From UBA2108 sp002713215 (GTDB taxonomy: Bacteria > Bacteroidota > Bacteroidia > Flavobacteriales_G > Salibacteraceae), in the NCBI GenBank assembly GCA_937891015.1, contig CALAPY010000057.1:1-33013 (forward strand): a stretch of DNA of 33,013 nucleotides. The letters run 5' to 3'. Shown piece by piece: positions 8,053-15,065 of this stretch (the stretch's first letter is position 1; each line of letters starts with the position of its first letter). The translations under genes were made by a program, and so were the position numbers. The notes beneath the pieces are model-generated. The model saw only the letters and a program-made list of their open reading frames with translations. It made no database searches and was not told where the DNA came from.

Positions 8053-8060
8053 CAAATCTA
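8053..8060 (-). promoter_or_regulatory. -7 element TAGATTTG (minus strand)
   Basis: Exact TAnnTTTG on the minus strand, 17 bases before ATG 8035. The transcription start would be near 8046-8048. The TGTAAATTAA array then falls at about -45 to -108, a normal place for an OmpR-type activator to bind. Confidence 0.5.
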
Positions 8061-8091
8061 CCTGTGGCAATTCAGAAGAAGACTTATGCAA

Positions 8092-8155
8092 TGTAAATTA
8101 AGGTAATTCCAATGTAATTTCCTGTAATTTGAGATTGTAAATTAATGTAAATTAA
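8092..8155. promoter_or_regulatory. Six phased TGTAA direct repeats, probable operator array
   Basis: The core (T/G)GTAA followed by A/T starts at 8092, 8102, 8113, 8123, 8136 and 8146. Three copies are the full TGTAAATTAA (8092, 8136, 8146). Spacings are 10, 11, 10, 13 and 10, so the copies lie on nearly one face of the helix as three pairs. OmpR/PhoB-type winged-helix proteins bind head-to-tail to such 10-11 bp direct repeats, and the gene starting at 8201 encodes one. Which of the two divergent genes is controlled is not shown. Confidence 0.65.
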
Positions 8156-8190
8156 GCTTCTTTCACTTGTTATGGCAGAGGAATCCAATA

Positions 8191-8210
8191 GATTTACATT
8201 GTGGTAAATC
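8191..8210. promoter_or_regulatory. Inverted repeat GATTTAC-N6-GTAAATC over the regulator start
   Basis: Perfect 7-base arms at 8191-8197 and 8204-8210, with a 6-base spacer that contains the first base triplet (GTG 8201) of the regulator gene. Its half-site GTAAAT matches the core of the direct-repeat array upstream, so it may be an autoregulatory site or an mRNA element limiting initiation. Confidence 0.4.
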
Positions 8211-9145
8211 GCTATCATTTTATACTGCTTTTTCTATTTGTTTGGTCAATCGTCGGGTATTCTAATAGCCCCTTAAAGGAAAAAGAAATCAAAGTGGCAA
8301 TGCGAATGATTGGCCATGAATTTCTTCTAAACAACAATGACAGTACTTCGAGGGTATTGCCTATTAAAAAAATAGAAGATCAATTGATCTCGGAGTATTC
8401 TCCCAACCATGGATATAACTTTAAAACGGAAAACGGACACTACCTCATTCAGTTTGATACCGAATTCGAATTTGATCCGGACAAACTGGTCACCTGTGTT
8501 CAACAGGTGATGGCGCAAACCCGAGTTTCGAACAGTTATGTGGTGGAAGTACAATCCTGTGCCTCAAAAGAAGTAGTTTATAGTTATGCAATTCGAAATA
8601 CTGAATCGAAGGATTTTATTCCCTGCAAGGGAAGGGTTTTACCATTGGGTTGTTATCAAATTCTGTTTACCTTATTAAATGAAGACAAGCAAAACAAGGC
8701 CAATGCTATAATACCTGCAAATTCAAATAATCAATCCGAAATTAAGTCCAATGCAAGCCTGATTCTAATTGTAGTCGGATTGGTTCTATTGGTTGCATTA
8801 GTCCTGTATTATCGGAAACGAAAGAATCATTCACCCGGGAATTCTAATCTGATAACCCTGGGAGCTTTTTTGTTTGACAAAAAGAACATGGAATTACTTT
8901 ATGAAGAAGAAAAGACCGAATTAACCTACAAAGAAACCGAAGTATTGTCTCTACTCCACTCATCTGCAAATAAAACAGTTACTCGCGAAACCCTACTAAG
9001 TGAAGTATGGGGAGATGAAGGAGTTTATGTCGGAAGAACACTGGACGTTTTTATTTCGAAGCTTCGAAAAAAACTTGAACCCGATCCAAGTATTAAAATT
9101 TCAAATATCCGTGGTATTGGATACCAACTGATTCTTAACGACTAG
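8201..9145 (+). CDS. Membrane-anchored winged-helix (OmpR/PhoB-type) transcription regulator
   Basis: 314 residues, a one-component sensor-regulator. An N-terminal hydrophobic segment (HFILLFLFVWSIVGY, 6-20) exports the next part. A domain of about 160 residues outside the membrane follows, with four cysteines (99, 120, 142, 151) that could form two disulfides and the segment NNDSTSRVLPI. A transmembrane helix at 185-204 (SLILIVVGLVLLVALVLYY) is followed by basic RKRK. Residues 216-314 are a Trans_reg_C winged helix: LTYKETEVLSLL, SEVWGDEG, VGRTLDVFISKLRKKL, IRGIGYQL. The order is the reverse of ToxR/CadC, where the DNA-binding domain is N-terminal. Start GTG 8201 is chosen because an in-frame TAG lies at 8189 and no ATG is available. 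The signal sensed is unknown. Confidence 0.85.
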   Translation: MVNRYHFILLFLFVWSIVGYSNSPLKEKEIKVAMRMIGHEFLLNNNDSTSRVLPIKKIEDQLISEYSPNHGYNFKTENGHYLIQFDTEFEFDPDKLVTCVQQVMAQTRVSNSYVVEVQSCASKEVVYSYAIRNTESKDFIPCKGRVLPLGCYQILFTLLNEDKQNKANAIIPANSNNQSEIKSNASLILIVVGLVLLVALVLYYRKRKNHSPGNSNLITLGAFLFDKKNMELLYEEEKTELTYKETEVLSLLHSSANKTVTRETLLSEVWGDEGVYVGRTLDVFISKLRKKLEPDPSIKISNIRGIGYQLILND

Positions 9146-9154
9146 TCTGTATTT

Positions 9155-10498
9155 CTAGGCAGTTTCTGTTTCTACAAAAGAAATCCCAAACTCTTTTAGT
9201 TCATTCAATATAGGCTCATAAATATCCGGAGTAACCGGGCGGTGGATACCGGGGTTATTAATCTTTCCTTCCAGTACCATTTTTGTAGCAATGGCAACTG
9301 GTAATCCTACCGTTTTGGCCATGGAAGTATAGGTTCGATCCTCTCCTTTTACAACCATGCTCGATGTCATTGCTTTCATGGAACCATCTTTAGACTTCCA
9401 ACCCAACTTATGCCACATCACAATCATGTCTTTATCGTCATCGGCCAGGTTCCATTTTTGCTCCAAAATATGTTGCAATATTTGGGCTGGCGTCTTGTCT
9501 TCGTTAATACCAATTGCCGTATCTTCAAATATGCCCAGCCATTCAAATTTTTCAATAATGGGATCATCCTGAGGAATATTTAAATAGTGCCTGAATTTTA
9601 GCTCAACAGAATTGTGCGTATCGTAAGCCAGAAAGGAATTAATAAACTCCCGGTGGGTCATATTTTTTGATCCCTCCATAATATAACTATCATCTGTAGC
9701 TCCCAATTTTACAAAGAAATCCCAGGCCCTTGAGAACCCTGGCCTTCTCAGGGTTCCTCTGTACAAGGTTTGAATATCATCAAGTGCATAAACGCTTCTA
9801 TAATTCAAACTATCCCGGTTTGCATATCCTTCGAACTTACCATACCCATCTATGGTAATGTACTCGGTTCTTCTGAACAACTGGTGGTAAGGAATGTACT
9901 TGTACTTGCCCTTCTGAATAAACTTAGCTGCCGAGCCCTGCCCCGCTAAAACTACATTTCTCGGGTTCCACGTGAATTTGTAATTCCATGGATTATTGTC
10001 GCTTTCCGGTGCAACCAGTCCACCAGTAAATGACTCGAAAAGCAACATTTTTCCTCCGTTGTTCCGGATTCTATCGATTAATTGCATGGCAGACATGTGG
10101 TCTATTCCAGGATCTACTCCCATTTCCATAACAACCGTTATACCGGCTTCTACAGCCTTACTATTTAGTTCGGCAATCTTAGGTGAGATGTAGCTAGCTG
10201 TAACCATATTCTTTTTAAGCGCAATACAATCTTCAATAACCAATGCATGAAACCTTACGGGCAACATACTTATGACGATATCCGCTTCCGAAATGTGTTT
10301 TTCTCTCAGTTTCTGGTCTTCAATATCAAAGGACAGAATTCTCGCATTACTATGTCCATTGGTTTTTGCTTTGGCAAATTTTGCATTTCTCTCCACCAGG
10401 GTAATGTTCCAGTCATTCTTTTTGCTCTCGTCGAGCAAATAATGAATAAGACTGGCTGTAGACCTACCAGCTCCAAGAAGCAATATATTTTTACTCAT
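9155..10498 (-). CDS. Saccharopine dehydrogenase family protein (saccharopine reductase, LYS9-like)
   Basis: 447 residues, close to the 440-450 of fungal-type saccharopine reductase. The N-terminal Rossmann fold has LLLGAGRSTASLIHYL (6-21) and an acidic LVERN at the end of strand two. The middle matches the family's catalytic/dimerisation part (MEMGVDPGIDHMSAMQLID, SFTGGLVAPESDNNPWNYKF, GTLRRPGFSRAWDFF). In lysine metabolism this enzyme links saccharopine with alpha-aminoadipate semialdehyde and glutamate using NAD(P). In Bacteroidota it is usually assigned to lysine degradation. No partner lysine gene is adjacent. It converges with the regulator (9 bp between ends) and is divergent from the DUF423 gene (88 bp). 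Confidence 0.85.
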   Translation of the reverse strand: MSKNILLLGAGRSTASLIHYLLDESKKNDWNITLVERNAKFAKAKTNGHSNARILSFDIEDQKLREKHISEADIVISMLPVRFHALVIEDCIALKKNMVTASYISPKIAELNSKAVEAGITVVMEMGVDPGIDHMSAMQLIDRIRNNGGKMLLFESFTGGLVAPESDNNPWNYKFTWNPRNVVLAGQGSAAKFIQKGKYKYIPYHQLFRRTEYITIDGYGKFEGYANRDSLNYRSVYALDDIQTLYRGTLRRPGFSRAWDFFVKLGATDDSYIMEGSKNMTHREFINSFLAYDTHNSVELKFRHYLNIPQDDPIIEKFEWLGIFEDTAIGINEDKTPAQILQHILEQKWNLADDDKDMIVMWHKLGWKSKDGSMKAMTSSMVVKGEDRTYTSMAKTVGLPVAIATKMVLEGKINNPGIHRPVTPDIYEPILNELKEFGISFVETETA

Positions 10499-10512
10499 AA
10501 TCTATTTTCAGG

Positions 10513-10526
10513 CAAGTTTAAACTTG
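10513..10526. promoter_or_regulatory. Perfect 14-bp palindrome CAAGTTTAAACTTG
   Basis: Lies in the 88-bp divergent gap between the saccharopine reductase and DUF423 genes, 15 bases before the former start and 9 bases before a plus-strand -7 element. Palindromes in this position are common operator sites; its AGTTTAAACT core recurs at 12856-12871. Confidence 0.35.
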
Positions 10527-10534
10527 ATCACATT

Positions 10535-10542
10535 TATCTTTG
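10535..10542 (+). promoter_or_regulatory. -7 element TATCTTTG before the DUF423 gene
   Basis: Exact TAnnTTTG match 44 bases before ATG 10587, giving a predicted leader near 40 bases. Confidence 0.45.
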
Positions 10543-10586
10543 TCGTACAAATTTGATGACTCACCTCGATTAACTTCTATACTTTC

Positions 10587-10994
10587 ATGACTACTTCTTC
10601 ACAAGTTAACAACACCGGGCAATTAAAATTTGCATTTATCAGTATGGCTATAGCCGTTGTTCTTGGAGCATTAGCCGCCCACGCATTAAAAACCTTTCTT
10701 CCACCACAAAAATTAGAGAGTTTTCAAACCGCCGTTCGCTACCAAATGATTCATTCAATAGCGATTATTCTAGTGGTCCTTCTGGCAAAAAATAATTTCT
10801 CCGTTTCCAACTGGAGTTACCGTTTTTTTCAATGGGGCATCATTCTCTTTTCGGGTTCCATTTATGTGCTAAGCACCCTGCCATTGCATAGCCTGGTCTG
10901 GACCAAATGGCTTGGGCCTGTAACTCCCATTGGTGGAGTTCTATTTATTTTAGGCTGGGTCTTTTTGGCTTTAAATATTTCAAAAAGCGAATGA
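10587..10994 (+). CDS. DUF423 family small membrane protein (YgdD-like)
   Basis: 135 residues with four predicted membrane helices: about 14-32, 50-65, 74-92 and 111-128. The motif LGALAAHALK near residue 24 and the SGSIYVLS segment near 90 are hallmarks of DUF423. These inner-membrane proteins are widespread and their function is not established. The start ATG 10587 gives a short hydrophilic head before the first helix. It is transcribed in the same direction as pckA, which has its own promoter element about 65 bp downstream of this gene's end. Confidence 0.88.
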   Translation: MTTSSQVNNTGQLKFAFISMAIAVVLGALAAHALKTFLPPQKLESFQTAVRYQMIHSIAIILVVLLAKNNFSVSNWSYRFFQWGIILFSGSIYVLSTLPLHSLVWTKWLGPVTPIGGVLFILGWVFLALNISKSE

Positions 10995-11058
10995 TTTTTC
11001 AACCGTAATTGTTAACAAACCAAGTTATAATATTTCTAGGTTAAGGTTTCATTAAGTC

Positions 11059-11066
11059 TATCTTTG
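11059..11066 (+). promoter_or_regulatory. -7 element TATCTTTG before pckA
   Basis: Exact TAnnTTTG match 27 bases before ATG 11094, so the leader would be about 20-23 bases. The alternative TTG start at 11064 overlaps this element and is therefore rejected. Confidence 0.5.
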
Positions 11067-11093
11067 CAGCCACAATTCAGAAAATTAAAAATC

Positions 11094-12707
11094 ATGAATG
11101 AAACAGGACTGAAAGCAGACAATGCAACAGTTGAAGAGTATGGGATAAAGAATGCTACATCGCATTGGAATTTATCCCCAGATGAGCTAGCGAAAAGATC
11201 AATTGACTTAGGTCAGGCCAAAGAAACCAGTACAGGTGCAATAACCGTTGATACTGGTGAATTTACGGGTCGATCTCCTCAAGATCGATTCATAGTAAAA
11301 GACTCAATTACAGAAGATGCAATTTGGTGGGGTAACATAAACATTCCCTTTGGGCCAGACGCATTTGACAAACTTTACGACAAAGTAGTAGACTACTTAT
11401 CCGGAAAAGAAATATATGTAAGAGATGCCATTGCATGTGCTGATCCCTCATATAAGATGAACTTAAGGGTGGTGAATGAGTACCCCTGGTCAAACATGTT
11501 TGTTTACAACATGTTTATTCGTCCAACGGAAGAAGAGGTAAAAAGCTTCGATCCTGAATGGACCGTAATTAACGCTCCGGGGTTTATGGCAAATCCTGAA
11601 ATTGACGGAACACGTCAGCACAACTTTGCCATTCTAAACTTTACAAGAAAAATTGCTCTTGTAGGTGGTACAGGATATACCGGAGAAATTAAGAAAGGAA
11701 TTTTCTCTGCACTTAATTTTATTCTTCCACACCAAAAGAACACGCTTTCAATGCACTGCTCTGCCAACGTTGGCGAAGCGGGTGATACTGCTATTTTCTT
11801 CGGTCTTTCGGGTACAGGTAAAACTACCCTTTCAGCTGATCCAAATCGTCAGTTAATTGGGGATGATGAGCACGGTTGGTCGGATGAGAATACTGTGTTT
11901 AACTTCGAAGGTGGTTGCTATGCAAAGTGTATTGACCTAAGCGAAGAAAAAGAGCCGGATATTTACCATGCTATTAAGCCTGGTGCGTTGCTTGAGAATA
12001 TTCGATTTGTGAATGGAAGCAACGAAGTTGATTATCACAACTCGGATGTAACTGAAAACACGCGTGTTTCTTATCCGTTGTATCACATTAACAATATCAT
12101 TACGCCGTCAATTGGTAAAAACCCAAAGAATATTTTCTTCCTAACCTGTGATGCTTTTGGTGTATTGCCTCCAATAAGCAAATTGACTCCGGGGCAAGCC
12201 GCTTACCAGTTTATTTCTGGTTATACGGCAAAGGTTGCTGGTACTGAGGCTGGAATTACAGAACCGGTAACCGCATTTTCTGCATGTTTTGGTGCTCCAT
12301 TCATGCCGCTACACCCTACCGTGTATGGTGAGATGTTGAGTAAGAAAATGCAGGAATCCGGTGTAACAGTTTGGTTAGTAAATACGGGCTGGTCAGGTGG
12401 GTCTTACGGAGTTGGTGAAAGAATGAGTTTAAAAATTACCCGTTCATTAATTACCGCTGCTCTTAATGGAGAATTGAACAACATGGATTACAATACACAT
12501 GAAATATTTGGACTTAATTTCCCTACTTCTTGTCCAAACGTTCCTGATGAAGTATTGAATCCTAAAAACACCTGGGGAGACAAGTCAGCTTATGATAAAA
12601 AGGCGAATGAATTGGCTTCTAAGTTTGTAAACAACTTCAAGCAATTTGAAGAATTTGCAAACGATGAAATTATGGCTGCTTCACCTAAAGTAGTTGAAAG
12701 CGTATAG
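11094..12707 (+). CDS. pckA: Phosphoenolpyruvate carboxykinase (ATP)
   Basis: 537 residues, matching the roughly 540 of the ATP-dependent family. It converts oxaloacetate and ATP to PEP and CO2, the first step of gluconeogenesis. The kinase-1a P-loop is GLSGTGKTTL at 237-246 and the metal-binding kinase-2 region is GDDEHGW at 256-262. The substrate region FTGRSPQDRFIVKD lies at about 57-70, and the segment NTGWSGG is also present towards the C-terminus. ATG 11094 is chosen over an upstream in-frame TTG that lies in the -7 element. A perfect terminator follows, so it is probably a single-gene transcript. Confidence 0.97.
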   Translation: MNETGLKADNATVEEYGIKNATSHWNLSPDELAKRSIDLGQAKETSTGAITVDTGEFTGRSPQDRFIVKDSITEDAIWWGNINIPFGPDAFDKLYDKVVDYLSGKEIYVRDAIACADPSYKMNLRVVNEYPWSNMFVYNMFIRPTEEEVKSFDPEWTVINAPGFMANPEIDGTRQHNFAILNFTRKIALVGGTGYTGEIKKGIFSALNFILPHQKNTLSMHCSANVGEAGDTAIFFGLSGTGKTTLSADPNRQLIGDDEHGWSDENTVFNFEGGCYAKCIDLSEEKEPDIYHAIKPGALLENIRFVNGSNEVDYHNSDVTENTRVSYPLYHINNIITPSIGKNPKNIFFLTCDAFGVLPPISKLTPGQAAYQFISGYTAKVAGTEAGITEPVTAFSACFGAPFMPLHPTVYGEMLSKKMQESGVTVWLVNTGWSGGSYGVGERMSLKITRSLITAALNGELNNMDYNTHEIFGLNFPTSCPNVPDEVLNPKNTWGDKSAYDKKANELASKFVNNFKQFEEFANDEIMAASPKVVESV

Positions 12708-12731
12708 CGTTTTTAAATAGCAAATGGATGA

Positions 12732-12762
12732 AAGCCTTCCCGAATTCGGGAAGGCTTTTTTT
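12732..12762 (+). terminator. Rho-independent terminator after pckA
   Basis: A perfect palindrome 12732-12757 gives an 11-bp GC-rich stem (AAGCCTTCCCG with CGGGAAGGCTT) around AATT, followed by seven T. It is nearly symmetric, though only the plus-strand side has the T-tract. Confidence 0.95.
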
Positions 12763-12855
12763 ATGTCAAATAACCGACAAAAAAAGCATTCTTAAAATCG
12801 AACGTATATTTCTGTAATTCATCTGACATTGGTAAGTAACATGCATTTTTTAAAA

Positions 12856-12871
12856 TTGAGTTTAAACTCAA
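12856..12871. promoter_or_regulatory. Perfect 16-bp palindrome TTGAGTTTAAACTCAA
   Basis: Centred about 20 bases before the cytochrome P460-like ATG, in the leader or promoter. It shares the AGTTTAAACT core with the palindrome at 10513-10526. It could be an operator or a leader hairpin; no T-tract follows. Confidence 0.35.
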
Positions 12872-12882
12872 AATTATCGCCT

Positions 12883-13407
12883 ATGAAAAAGAATTTAATG
12901 TTACTGGCCTGTGCCGGATTATGTGGAACGTTTATTTTTAATTCCTGTAAGAAGGATGACGATGACCCAGCACCTGAAACACCTTCTGAATTTGTAGCGG
13001 ATAATTCCACGTTTAGCGGATGGGCAAGTTGGACCCTGCACGAAACAAAAAAGGGTGCTGATCCCGCTCTTGGTGAGAAAGCACATGGTGGAAAGGATAC
13101 CACTTTCACTAGAAAGATTTATATAAAGGACAATGCAAAGTTGTCTGGTGGAACTTACCCTCAGGGTAGTTTAGTATTTAAACACTCTGCCAGTGGAAAC
13201 GATTCGGTTCACGTATATACGGGTATGGCAAAACGCGGAGGAAATTTCGCTACGGCTACAGCTGGATGGGAATATTTTCTACTTGCTGCCGATGGAAGCA
13301 TTTCAAAGGATGCTGATGGCAACGAACAACGAGGCGCCAACCTTTTGGCCTGCCAAGGTTGTCATGCTGCGGCAAAGGATAAAGACTACGTATTTACTGC
13401 TAAATAG
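12883..13407 (+). CDS. Cytochrome P460-like haem lipoprotein
   Basis: 174 residues from ATG 12883. The N-terminus is a lipoprotein signal with lipobox FNSC, Cys 22, followed by KKDDDD, a run like the export signal for surface lipoproteins in Bacteroidota. The rest resembles cytochrome P460: FSGWASWTLHETKKGADPALG, then KRGGNF, GWEYFLLAADG, and a C-terminal haem-binding CQGCH at 157-161. P460 cytochromes covalently bind haem and some oxidise hydroxylamine. Whether the Lys crosslink of true P460 exists here cannot be told by eye, so a plain c-type role is equally possible. A longer frame from GTG/ATG upstream adds 18 residues without signal-peptide character and is rejected. A terminator follows. 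Confidence 0.78.
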   Translation: MKKNLMLLACAGLCGTFIFNSCKKDDDDPAPETPSEFVADNSTFSGWASWTLHETKKGADPALGEKAHGGKDTTFTRKIYIKDNAKLSGGTYPQGSLVFKHSASGNDSVHVYTGMAKRGGNFATATAGWEYFLLAADGSISKDADGNEQRGANLLACQGCHAAAKDKDYVFTAK

Positions 13408-13429
13408 ATTTCATCTCTATTTTTTGGAA

Positions 13430-13460
13430 AGGCCTCATAACTAACGTTGTGGGGCTTTTT
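13430..13460 (+). terminator. Rho-independent terminator after the P460-like gene
   Basis: Arms GCCTCATAAC (13432-13441) and GTTGTGGGGC (13446-13455) pair with two G-U around a TAAC loop, followed by a run of T. Confidence 0.8.
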
Positions 13461-13539
13461 TATTTTTTGCAACTTCATTAGACGAACTCAATTAAACTTA
13501 TGACTTCCTTCTTGGGTAGAATAGTAGTTACTTCTGAAA

Positions 13540-13547
13540 TACATTTG
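13540..13547 (+). promoter_or_regulatory. -7 element TACATTTG directly before rsmE
   Basis: Exact TAnnTTTG match ending only four bases before ATG 13552. A TTG at 13512-13514 is a possible -33 element (spacer 25, slightly long). Transcription would start at or within a base or two of the A of ATG, implying a leaderless mRNA. Confidence 0.5.
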
Positions 13548-13551
13548 CGTC

Positions 13552-14244
13552 ATGCACAAAGTGTATTACAAAGGAGAATTCAACGGTAACATTATTCTAC
13601 CTGAAGCAGAAAGCAAACATGCGCTAAAAGTTATACGCATGAAACAAGGCGACCAACTTTTGGTTTTGAATGGTGAAGGAGCCAAAGCAAAGGGTCGGAT
13701 TGATTTGATCAATAAAAAAAACTGTACGATTAACATATTGGAGATTGAAAATGAAGAACGGAGAGCCAACACGCACCTAACACTGGCCATAGCCCCTACT
13801 AAAAACATAAGCCGGTTTGAATGGTTTGTTGAAAAAGCAACCGAGATTGGCGTAGACAGAATTGTTCCTGTTTTGTGTTCAAGAAGCGAACGAAAACATT
13901 TAAAAACCGAGCGGATAAATAAAATTCTGATTTCAGCTATGAAACAGTCGGGTCAGTTGTTTTTACCTCAACTGGATGAACTTACTCCTATTAAATCGTT
14001 TATTGAGGATAATCCAAATGGTTTTATGGCTTACGTGGATACCGATGAAAACACACCGCAACTGTCAAAAGCCATTGAAAAACACAAAAAATTAACGATC
14101 CTTATAGGACCGGAGGGTGATTTTACGCCGGATGAAATTAATTTAGCCGCTAACAACGGATACACTTTTGTAAAGTTGGGTCCGTCGGTTTTAAGAACAG
14201 AAACTGCAGGAGTTTATGTATGTTCAATTGTAAATTCAAAATGA
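13552..14244 (+). CDS. rsmE: 16S rRNA (uracil-1498-N3)-methyltransferase
   Basis: 230 residues, SPOUT superfamily. It methylates N3 of U1498 in 16S rRNA with SAM in the assembled small subunit. The N-terminal PUA-like part holds EAESKHALKVIRMKQGD (18-34). The C-terminal trefoil knot has the SAM-binding LLIGPEGDF-type segment (GPEGDF, 186-191) and LGPSVLRTETA (209-219). The stop TGA overlaps the ATG of the DUF4159 gene in an ATGA, so the two are translationally coupled. A -7 element ends four bases before the start. Confidence 0.95.
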   Translation: MHKVYYKGEFNGNIILPEAESKHALKVIRMKQGDQLLVLNGEGAKAKGRIDLINKKNCTINILEIENEERRANTHLTLAIAPTKNISRFEWFVEKATEIGVDRIVPVLCSRSERKHLKTERINKILISAMKQSGQLFLPQLDELTPIKSFIEDNPNGFMAYVDTDENTPQLSKAIEKHKKLTILIGPEGDFTPDEINLAANNGYTFVKLGPSVLRTETAGVYVCSIVNSK

Positions 14245-14912
14245 AACAATTACTGATCATTTTACTACTTATTGTATCCGGCAATGGATTTTCGCAGGAT
14301 GTTCAGCTGGGCCTGTTAAAGTATAATGGTGGTGGAGACTGGTATGCCAACCTGGAAACTTCTTTACCTAATCTGATTAAATTCACTAACAATAACCTAC
14401 ATACTTCCATACATCCGGAGCAGGCAATTATCGAAGTGAATAATCGAGAAATATTCAATTATCCCTTTATTCATATGACCGGTCATGGCAACGTGGTTTT
14501 TAGTAATGCGGAAGCTGAAAACCTAAGGAAATACCTGCTGGCCGGTGGGTTCCTTCACATAGACGACAATTATGGATTGGATAAGTTCATTCGTTTAGAA
14601 ATGAAAAAAGTATTTCCCGAACTCGATTTTGTAGAACTTCCCTTTTCGCATCCCATCTACCATCAGACCTATGAATTTAAGAACGGCTTACCTAAAATCC
14701 ATGAGCACGACAACAGTTACCCCAAGGGATACGGCTTAATCTATAATGGAAGGTTGTTATGCTTCTATAGCTTCGAAAGTGATTTAGGCGATGGCTGGGA
14801 AGACCCAAGTGTTCACAACGATCCTGAATCTAAAAGAATCCAGGCCCTAAAAATGGGGGCCAACCTCATAGAGTACGTGTTCAAAGGAGAGAACATGGAA
14901 TCTGATTTATAG
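14241..14912 (+). CDS. DUF4159 domain secreted protein
   Basis: 223 residues from ATG 14241, which overlaps the rsmE stop. A signal peptide (KQLLIILLLIVSGNGFSQ) leads into a single DUF4159 domain. Its recognisable parts are GLLKYNGGGDWYANL, PFIHMTGHGN, GGFLHIDDNYG and LPFSHPIYHQTYEF. Related domains appear at the C-terminal end of larger membrane proteins and have a glutamine-amidotransferase-like fold, but no catalytic triad is evident here and the function is unknown. The next CDS is 153 bp away. Linkage to rsmE is a recurring Bacteroidota arrangement as far as I know. Confidence 0.85.
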   Translation: MKQLLIILLLIVSGNGFSQDVQLGLLKYNGGGDWYANLETSLPNLIKFTNNNLHTSIHPEQAIIEVNNREIFNYPFIHMTGHGNVVFSNAEAENLRKYLLAGGFLHIDDNYGLDKFIRLEMKKVFPELDFVELPFSHPIYHQTYEFKNGLPKIHEHDNSYPKGYGLIYNGRLLCFYSFESDLGDGWEDPSVHNDPESKRIQALKMGANLIEYVFKGENMESDL

Positions 14913-15035
14913 ATAATTCTCACAAGCAACCATGCGAGTAGCTAAAGTTTAGCAAGTCGGTGAGATTAAAATCAACCAACATTGAAATGTTGCGATTTAT
15001 AATCAAAGAACTTATCCATATCCTTACAATCCATT

Positions 15036-15043
15036 TAAATTTG
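15036..15043 (+). promoter_or_regulatory. -7 element TAAATTTG before trkA
   Basis: Exact TAnnTTTG match 22 bases before ATG 15066. It would drive the trkA-trkH unit. No clear TTG -33 element is present at the usual distance. Confidence 0.4.
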
Positions 15044-15065
15044 CACGTAGAATATTCAACTTTAA

